DNA of 64,000 nt, taken from Musa acuminata AAA Group. Taxonomy: Eukaryota; Streptophyta; Magnoliopsida; Zingiberales; Musaceae. This document shows positions 57,576 to 64,000 of the stretch, one piece after another. The translations under genes were made by a program, and so were the position numbers. Position 1 is the stretch's first letter, and each line of letters opens with the position of its first letter. The notes under the pieces were generated by a model. The model had not been told where the DNA came from. It saw only the letters and a program-made list of their open reading frames with translations, and did no database searches. Location: positions 17,354,001 to 17,418,000 of the forward strand of contig NC_088356.1 of NCBI RefSeq assembly GCF_036884655.1. Reading direction: 5' to 3'.

Positions 57576-59123
57576 TATTGAATCTCGGATTTTGATGATG
57601 AAATCAATTGTCATTTGTTATCTAATCCATATGTTGAGATAAGTGTGCAGGATTAACTACGATGGAAGAAAGATATGCAGCAGGAGTTGCACCAGAGTCA
57701 AGACTATGATCACGTTGGGAGTTCAAGAGTTCGACGGAAGTCTGGACAATCGTCGAAGGTTCTGCGGGAACAAATCCGAGAAGTCCACGAGCTTGCCAAA
57801 GAAGCTCGTCAGAACTCACCAAGTGAATCGTCACAAGTCTAGGAGTTTGCCGGAAGTCCGCCGTAGCATCACCGAAGGTTCGTCAGATGTTCGCCGGAAG
57901 TTTGCCGGAAGCTCGCCGGAAGAAGCGATTAATGCACCAAAGCAAGTTGCAGTAAATGTCTTAAGAAATATCATAGTTAGCATGTAGATTAATTTAGGAA
58001 TGGGAGGTGATCCTAGTAACTTAATATGGGGGCAATTAGGCCCTTGATAGACCCAAATTGGGCCAAATGGATCAACCCATTCGGACCAGAATTTCTGCCA
58101 AGCGGTAGCACCACTAGGGTCGGCGGAGGCACCGCCCAGGAGATGGTCTCCCAGGAATGCTGGGCAGTTCAACCGCCCAGGTCAGGCGGTGGCACCGCTT
58201 GGGCTCAGTCTCCGAGCGAGACTAGGCGGTGCAACCGCCCTAGTCAGGCGGTGGCACCGCTTAGGCTCAGTCTCCGAGCGAGATTGGGTGGTGCAACCGC
58301 CCCTGTCAAGTGGTGGCACCGCCCAGAGGCTCAATCTCTGAGCTGCCAAGCGGTTATACTGCCCCAGTCAGGAGGTAGTACCGCTAGGACCCCGAAAATC
58401 CGGGAAATAACATTTTTGAACTCCAAATTCAAACCAGTTTGGGGCCTATATATACCCCACCCTTTCCTGCATTAAAGGGCACCGAAAATCCAATCTTACT
58501 CTGTGATTTTTAGAGCTCAAAAGTGTTATAAAGGCTAGAAGTTCTCCTCCCTCTTTTCTTCCAAGTTTTGAGCTTTCAAGAGAGGAGAGAAATTCTGTAA
58601 GGGTTGTCTCCTAAGCCCGTCAAAAGGAGTGAAACTGTAAAAGGGTGGTTGGCCTTTGCCTATTGAAGGAAGGCCTCTAGTGGACGTCGGTGACCTCATC
58701 GGAGGAGGAAGCCAAAAGTAGATGTAGGTCAAGATTGATCGAACTACTCTAAATCTCGGTTTGCATTTACTTTTTGTTCTCTATCTTAACTGCAAACTGC
58801 CTCCATAGCTTTACTTTAACTACACTTCGCTTAATCTAAGTTAAAGCAACTTCCGAATCGGCTTTCATACCGAAATCGCTTTTATCGTACGAACATCGTA
58901 TATCGGTTTATAATTACATTATGTTCTCTATCTTAACTGCAAACTGTCTCTATATCTTTGCTTTAATTGCATCTCATTTAATCACAAGTTAAAGTGATTT
59001 CCGAATCGGCTTTCTTACCGAAATCGTCTTTATCGTATGAACATCGTTTTAAATCGTCGAAAGTTTTCCGCTACACTAATTTACACCCCCCCCACCCCCG
59101 TCTTAGTGCTCTTGATCCTAACA
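57576..59123 (+). repeat. 3' LTR of S5 (1548 bp)
   Basis: Begins TATTGAATCTCGG (the canonical TG mutated to TA) and ends TCCTAACA. Palindrome array 58100-58390, TATA box 58447-58454; the C-tract is interrupted by an A near 59094. Confidence 0.94.
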
Positions 59124-59340
59124 CACCTGTACTGTATCCCTAGTGTCCCCACACGAGCAACTATAAGACCAACTGCATCCATCATATGGACGGGTATACA
59201 GCACACCAGTCTGTTCGGTTATCTCGATGTCCCTCTCCAGTAACCTTTGACCGAGATTATTTAGGATATGTGTTTAAAGGTGAATCGGTCTCATTATCGT
59301 GATCTCATCATGATCCGATTCCCATTGCATAGATCCAAGG

Positions 59341-59418
<78 letters not shown>

Positions 59419-59513
59419 GATAAATGATAAAATATAATAAGCAAAAAGACTATGTGTCAAGTCACACATGTCATCACTCACGTGATTGGCTTGTTGGATA
59501 CCTATGACTAGTA
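59124..59513 (-). repeat. X5 LTR, final segment
   Basis: Resumes X5 after S5 with the target-site copy CACCT and ends GACTAGTA near 59513 (family end GACTAGCA). Contains a (TA)n microsatellite. The following 26 bp (59514-59539) read as a purine-rich tract on the minus strand and could be the family X PPT. Confidence 0.8.
59347..59416. repeat. (TA)35 microsatellite
   Basis: About 70 bp of uninterrupted TA. The matching place in X1 and X3 has only short AT-rich sequence (ATATATGT type), so it expanded in this copy. Confidence 0.97.
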
Positions 59514-59539
59514 ATCTCCTACTTGACCTAAAGTCAATC

Positions 59540-59933
59540 TGTTAGAACCCTTGCAGATTCTAAACTTGGGGTTGATCTCTTTAGGGGATCGGCCTCCTTG
59601 GAACTCTATAGGGGTTCCTTCCTTCAAGTTGCTGCTCAAAAGCTGCAAAAAAGATTCATCTATTACTTATCAAAAGAGGAGGAATACATGGCTATTTATA
59701 GGGTTTCTAAACCCTAACTCCTAATAGGACTCCTATTCAAGACTCCTACTTCTAACCAACTCCTAATAGGACTTCTACTCAAGACTCTTTTTCCTTTACA
59801 ACTCCTAATTCTTCTCTAAGAAATAACCTCCTGACACTAGCCGGCCTCTTCACCTCTTTAATAGGGATCGGCTTAGGTAGGTTTTACATGAATGTCCCTC
59901 TCAATTAGGACTCTCCTAGTTAGAGTCCTAACA
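59540..59933 (-). repeat. 3' LTR of G1 (394 bp)
   Basis: Plus strand opens TGTTAGAACCC and closes GAGTCCTAACA. TATA box (TATTTATA, 59693-59700). Internal near-repeat CTCCTAATAGGACTCCTA type units at 59719-59775. The PPT on its right fixes the boundary. Confidence 0.82.
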
Positions 59934-59947
59934 GACCCACCCTCTTC
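59934..59947 (-). promoter_or_regulatory. polypurine tract of G1
   Basis: GAAGAGGGTGGGTC on the element strand, adjacent to the LTR. Confidence 0.8.
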
Positions 59948-59949
59948 AA

Positions 59950-60427
59950 ATCAGCCTTGTCCTCGAGGCTGACGATTCATGAATTTTGGGAATTTGATCT
60001 TCAAGTCATCATAGTTCTCCCAAGTGGCATCTTCTATTGGTAGGTTCACTCACTGTATTAGCACTTTAGTAGTGGGTCATCGTCATCGAGTCATGATCCG
60101 TCGATCAATAATGGTACTTGGCTAGGTCTGAAGTTCTCCTTGGATAGTCATATTTGGCGGGTGGGTTTGGGCTGTCTCCAAGCACCTATTTACAACTTCT
60201 GTCTGGCCGTCGATTTGTGGGTGATATGCCATACTCCTTTTCAATTTAGTACCCTACATATAGAATAACTTTGTCCAAAATCTGCTCGTGAAGATGCAAG
60301 TAGAATTTATCATAAGCACAATGCGTCCCTTATAGTGTAATTTTTTTGAGTCCCAATTGTAATGAGCCACGGAGCTTGGTGCTTCCTCCAAATTTTTTAT
60401 AATCTTACTAGTCTCTGAATCTTCCTG
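59950..60427 (-). pseudogene. G1 integrase and chromodomain remnants
   Basis: On the minus strand after RNase H: a linker ending LHYKGRIVL. Then directly IFTSRFWTKLF and [19 protein letters not shown] (the DDE Glu region), with the zinc finger and the first two catalytic Asp missing. After another gap comes EDATWENYDDLKIKFPKF, like the end of a chromodomain. Stops are frequent. At least two internal deletions are needed to explain the order. Chromodomains in this group direct insertion to particular chromatin. Confidence 0.72.
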
Positions 60428-61455
60428 TCATTCCATCTTAATATCCTTAAGGAAGTCATTGGTCGAAAGTGAAACTACCGAAACTTCAGCCTGCTCGGGT
60501 AGCTGCGAAAGCGCATCTGCAAGAATATTCTCTTTCCCATTTTTGTAAGTTATTTCATAATCAAATCCAAGAAGTTTTTTTACCCATTTTTGCTGCTCAA
60601 GGGATGATATCTTTCGCTCCAAAAAGTACTTGAAGCTTTTATGGTTGGTTTTAATTTGAAATCGTCGACCAATCAAGTAGGGTCTCCTCCTCGTTGCTGC
60701 GCGCACAATGGCGAGCATCTCCTTATCATATATTGACTTATTTTGATGGGAGGAAGATAATGTCTTGCTAGTGTATGTGAGTGGTCGACCATCTTGTATG
60801 AGAATGGCTCCAATTCCGACTCCAAATGCGTCGGCCTCAATAATGAAGGGTCGGTTGAAATCTAATAGTTTTAGCACCGGCGTCATCATTATGGCTGCCT
60901 TAAGTTTGTCGAAGGAAGTGAAGGCTCTGTCCAACCATTGGAAGACATATTTTTCCAGTAAGGAAGTAAGTGGTGCATTGATCTTTCCATAGTTTTTCAT
61001 GAACTTGCGGTAGTAGCCTGTTAAACCTAGAAATCCATGTAGCAATTTTATGTTTCTCGGGTCAGCCAGTTTTGCATTGCTCCAATTTTGAAGGGGTCCA
61101 CTGCCACACCTTCCTCTGATATGATATGCCCAAGATATTCCACCTTATGTTGAAGAAAGCAAAAATTCATAGTGGTTGTTGTGTGTTCAAAAGGTGGTTT
61201 TCGATATGTCTTCTTCGCACGCTCGTATTTGATGATACCCGGATCAAAGGTCCAGCTTTGTGTAGATTTGTGCTCCCTTTCATCTAGCAATTCATCTACT
61301 ATTGGAATAAGGTATTTGTCCTTGATGGTTATACCATTGAGAGCTCGGTAATCAACACATATTCGCCTTGTTCCGTCCTTCTTGCGTACAAGTAGCACCG
61401 ATGAAGAGTAGAGGTTGCGACTTGGCCAAATAACTCCTGTTTCGAGCATCTATTT
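60428..61455 (-). pseudogene. G1 reverse transcriptase (active site deleted) and RNase H
   Basis: RT starts MLETGVIWPSRNLYSSSVLL, RKKDGTRRICVDYRALNGI, IVDELLDE. A frameshift follows. In another frame comes KLDL, stop, SGYHQIRACEEDISKT with TGA for Arg twice, to HNNHYEF near 61165. From there it jumps to CFLQHKVEYLGHIIS, so the FGLTNAP and Y/F-x-DD regions are missing. RNase H: PFIIEADAFGVGIGAIL, YDKEMLAIVRA, then IKTNHKSFKYFLE with Asn for the third catalytic Asp (60644-60646), and GKENILADALSQLPE. Confidence 0.87.
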
Positions 61456-61719
61456 TACAATCCTTTCTATTTCATCCTTCTGGAGATGTTGATACTGATA
61501 TGTCTGAGCATTTGCTGAAGATTTGCCTGGAAGAATCGTTATACAATGATCATGCCGACGGGTAAGAGGTAGGTTGCGCGGTTCATCAAATATATTTGAA
61601 AATTCAGCAAGCAAAGGAAGTAGATTTGGATCTTCAAATTCTATTGGCTCTCCCTTAGTTTGCTACTCAAGTTATACCAAAAAGCCGCTGCATACTTTAT
61701 GCAAAACCTTCTCTATTTG
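61456..61719 (-). pseudogene. G1 protease/RT linker, decayed
   Basis: Between the protease frame and RT. The minus strand has short pieces consistent with the gypsy RT N-terminal lead-in (HQYQHLQKDEIERIVK just upstream of the MLETGV segment) broken by stops. No separate gene. Confidence 0.5.
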
Positions 61720-62268
61720 TTATGTGCAAATCGTTGTTATGTCACCCCCACGTTTCCCGTGTAATGTCACTTGTTTCTCCTTACTGTAAAATTTCATAAT
61801 TAGTTTCATAAAATTCCAGGAAATATCACATAATGTCATCAACCATTTAATTCTGAGCATGACCTCATGATTGTTAAGAGGGAGAAGGAAGAAATATGCA
61901 ATTATCTCTTGGTCCTGCAACAATAGTTTCTCCTGCGAGCGCCTACGATCATAATTCAAAATCCGTCCGTCAGTGACCTTAACATCAAACCTGCAGCGAT
62001 TCTCGATAGGTAATGCTATTCGAATAGCAAGCTTACTATTTAGGAAGTTAGTAGTACTGCCCGTGTCGATGAAAACAGTGATCAGTTGTTGTTTGAGAAG
62101 GCCTCCAACTTTCATCGTTTGCGGGTTTGAGTAGCCGGTTAGTGCGTGTACTATAACGTCAGTCAGTTGTGACTCTTCTTCCACATATTCTTTATGTTCA
62201 AGGTTCTCTTCTGAATGTTTAATGACCTCTTTTTCTATTGGTTCAATCATAAGAAGTCTCCCTTTCAT
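61720..62268 (-). pseudogene. G1 retropepsin region
   Basis: 182 open codons. MKGRLLMIEPIEKE, an acidic segment, HALTGYSNPQTMKVGGLLKQ, and the protease active site VFIDTGSTTNFLNSKLA (Asp-Thr-Gly present). Then HEVMLRIKWLMTLCDISWNF, where relatives have G-I-x-W-L, so a conserved Gly is Arg. The N-terminal part lies in a tandem duplication, so its Met is probably not a real start. It would process the Gag-Pol polyprotein. Confidence 0.85.
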
Positions 62269-62421
62269 GTTTGCGGGTTTGAGTAGCCAGCTAGTGTGTG
62301 TACTGTAACGTCGGTCGGTTGTGACTCTTCTTCCGTATCTTCTTCGTTATGTTTAAGGCTCTCTTTTGAATGCTCAATGACCTCTTCTTCTACTGGTTCA
62401 ATCAAAAGAAGTCTCCCTTTT
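62118..62421. repeat. 152-bp tandem duplication in G1 gag-pol linker
   Basis: Two diverged copies: TTTGCGGGTTTGAGTAGCC begins at 62118 and again at 62270, followed by matching TGACTCTTCTTCC, AATGACCTCTT and AGAAGTCTCCC landmarks. 152 is not a multiple of three, so it shifts the frame. Confidence 0.9.
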
Positions 62422-63289
62422 CTACAGCAATACTTGTAACTCCATGGCTCGTCGCAATGCCAACATAACTACTTCGCAGATTGCTCCCGAAGCTCTTCTC
62501 TTGTCAACTTCTTTGGTGTAGGGACTCGATCGACAGTAGGGGGGCTGAGGGCTTCAGTATTTCTGGTTGAGGAGCAACTCTAGTCCTCCAAGCTTCATGA
62601 TTCAATCGCTCCTCTTGATGTCGTGCGAAAGAGATGGCTGTCATAAACGTGTACGGTTGTCGCGCTTTAACTTCTCCCCGGATCTCTGGCTTCAAGCCCT
62701 TAATGAAGGTCCTCAATAGCTGTTTTTGAGACCAATCATGAGTTTAATTAGATAACCTTTCAAACCTGGTTTGGTACTCCTGAATGGTGGAGGTTTGTCG
62801 GATCTTTGCTAATTGTCCGTCAATATTCTCGTAATCGGTTGGTCTGAAGCGGATCAGCAATCCTTCTTTGAATTGTCATCATGAAAGGACTCTATAAGTG
62901 TGTTCAAATTAGTCAAACCACTGTATAGCATCCCCTTCAAGATGTATAGCTACAATTTTCACCATAGATGCGTCCGCGGTTTTATGGTACCAAAAATATC
63001 GCTCCGCACACGAAATCCAACCAATTGGGTCTCCTTCCCATCTAGGGAAGTCCACCCTCATGTGTGGATAGTTGGGATCGATCATAGAACCTCCCATCTT
63101 TTGGAAGTCATCTCTTCGGGCTTGGTGCGATTGGGCAGAGCTCTCTCCTTGGTGTGATTTCTTCGGGCTTAGTGGTCGGCCCAATCTGAGTTCAGTAAAG
63201 AGTGTCCGAATCGTATCCTCCATTCGAGCCTCAAAGACTTCGAATTTAGTATTGATTTCCTCCTTAGATGTCATAGTATATGCCTCCAA
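62422..63289 (-). pseudogene. G1 gag with degenerate zinc knuckle
   Basis: Start ATG at 63289 (MEAYTMTSKEEINTKFEVF), a coiled-coil-like N terminus, then MRVDFPRWEGDPIGWISCAE, VKIVAIHLEGDAIQWFD, stop, and in later pieces RTFIKGLKPEIRGEVKARQP and SFARHQEERLNHEAWRTRVA. This is the Retrotrans_gag layout. A knuckle-like CDEPWSYKYCC near 62430-62460 stands where relatives have CWHCDEPWSHKHRC type sequence. Stops or frameshifts occur near 62909, 62745 and 62500. Confidence 0.85.
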
Positions 63290-64000
63290 ATCTATGATGT
63301 TATGATCTCTCTTTTGTTGTCGGGTTAAAGGCGTGTATAGGTTGAGAGAGGTGATGGTCGAAAGGGTTGGTGGATTGGTAGATGTAGGCTGCGGTTTAGG
63401 CTTGTTTTATGGCTGTTTTGGGTGCAGTTTAAGGGTGTGGTTTAGTGGAGTTTTAGGGCTGTGGATGAAAGTTATGAATCTGTGGTAGATGGTAGCAAAA
63501 GTTTGATAGAAATAAGTGGAAGTTCCAGCAAGTATGTGTTGTCTTATAAGAGTAGAATTGTCGTCGAAGAAATAACGGTTTCTCGACATAATTTCCACCA
63601 AAAACTTGAGACAATTGAGGAGGGAATTGATAGCAAAATCACAGTTTATATGATAGCAAGGATATCTAATTTAATCAAGAAAATTTTGACAGTATAACAG
63701 CAAGGAAATTGGTGCAAGTTGCGATTGCAGAATTCTAGTCGAGAAATTTCAGCGGGTTACGATGAAAATTTGCAGCAGCACAAAATCATTTTTAGAGATG
63801 AATTTCTTAATAGATCAATCTTATATGGAAGCCAAGATGATCTATAAAGTGTATAAGAAATTTTATTCAAAAAAGATTACAAATAGATGGGTTAAGGCAA
63901 CAATATGCAGCTGAAATTTTCTGCAGCACAGATTTTTAAATATAGCAGATTGGACATAAAAGATCAGTGGTTTATATTGAGAATTTTTTGATGAAACCAA
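63290..64000 (-). other. G1 5' leader, non-coding
   Basis: No domain and no LTR signature in the last 700 bp. Most likely the untranslated leader between PBS and gag. Low-complexity GGTTTAG/GGGTGCAG phrases occur at 63380-63450. The 78-codon and 64-codon frames here match nothing. Confidence 0.5.

Larger units (their letters stand above)
50024..59123 (+). mobile_element. S5, pol-bearing SIRE-like copia element, complete with TSD (9.1 kb)
   Basis: LTRs 50024-51551 and 57576-59123, exact target-site duplication CACCT (50019-50023 and 59124-59128), PBS, PPT, and gag to RNase H on the plus strand. It sits in X5 about 180 bp from S4, in the opposite orientation. All enzyme catalytic residues I can check are kept; inactivation is by Trp, Gln and frameshift lesions. 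Confidence 0.96.
59540..64000 (-). mobile_element. G1, decayed chromovirus-like Ty3/gypsy element, 5' end outside window
   Basis: Minus strand: gag, protease, RT, RNase H, integrase and chromodomain remnants, PPT, 3' LTR. RT before integrase defines Ty3/gypsy. The C-terminal EDATWENYDDLKIKFPKF resembles a chromodomain tail, suggesting a chromovirus. Large deletions remove the RT active site and most of integrase. The 5' LTR would lie beyond 64000. Confidence 0.88.

Noticed and set aside
39588..59513. Target-site duplication for X5
   Set aside because: Left flank TATGA and right flank ATCTC do not match, and X4 does not resume to the right, so a simple insertion of X5 into X4 is not supported.

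Overview
The window looks like intergenic heterochromatin from a large flowering-plant genome. It is almost entirely LTR retrotransposons inserted into one another, and I see no convincing host gene. Plant origin is supported by the retroelement lineages (Ty1/copia Tork-like and SIRE/Maximus-like, Ty3/gypsy chromovirus-like) and by primer-binding sites complementary to plant initiator tRNA-Met. A monocot, perhaps of the banana/ginger order, is only a weak guess from the feel of the repeats.

Layout. (1) 1-4350: 3' part of a decayed plus-strand Tork-like copia element (gag, protease, integrase, RT, RNase H, PPT, 3' LTR). (2) 4351-8271: unassigned low-coding DNA with tandem repeats. (3) 8272-9587: S0, a minus-strand SIRE-like gag and LTR fragment. 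(4) 9588-59513: a block built on an older non-coding LTR family, here called X (about 1.6 kb LTR with a degenerate tRNA-iMet PBS), present as X1 to X5 in both orientations and split by five insertions of one SIRE-like family. S1 (10913-27183, minus) sits in X1 and is itself split in its integrase by S2 (15916-23519, minus). S3 (27428-35403, plus) also sits in X1. S4 (40665-49839, minus) and S5 (50024-59123, plus) sit in X5. S3, S4 and S5 have perfect 5-bp target-site duplications (CGTCT, ATCCA, CACCT); S1 and S2 have one-mismatch ones. (5) 59540-64000: a decayed minus-strand chromovirus-like gypsy element (3' LTR, PPT, deleted pol, gag, leader) that runs off the right edge.

The SIRE-like family has two forms. 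S1, S4 and S5 carry gag-protease-integrase-RT-RNase H. S2 and S3 carry only a roughly 315-codon N-terminal gag ORF followed by 3-3.5 kb of AT-rich non-coding DNA, and their LTRs hold an extra upstream block; they look like non-autonomous partners using the same PBS, PPT and promoter. Shared family features are an array of GC-rich short palindromes just upstream of the TATA box, a 7-bp inverted repeat around a variable C-tract just before the LTR 3' end, repeated PPT-like motifs upstream of the 3' LTR, and a TAG codon at the gag/protease boundary found at the same place in all three pol-bearing copies.

All coding regions are broken, mostly by stops explainable as single C-to-T or G-to-A changes (Trp or Gln or Arg codons becoming stops), as expected for long-methylated, silenced DNA.
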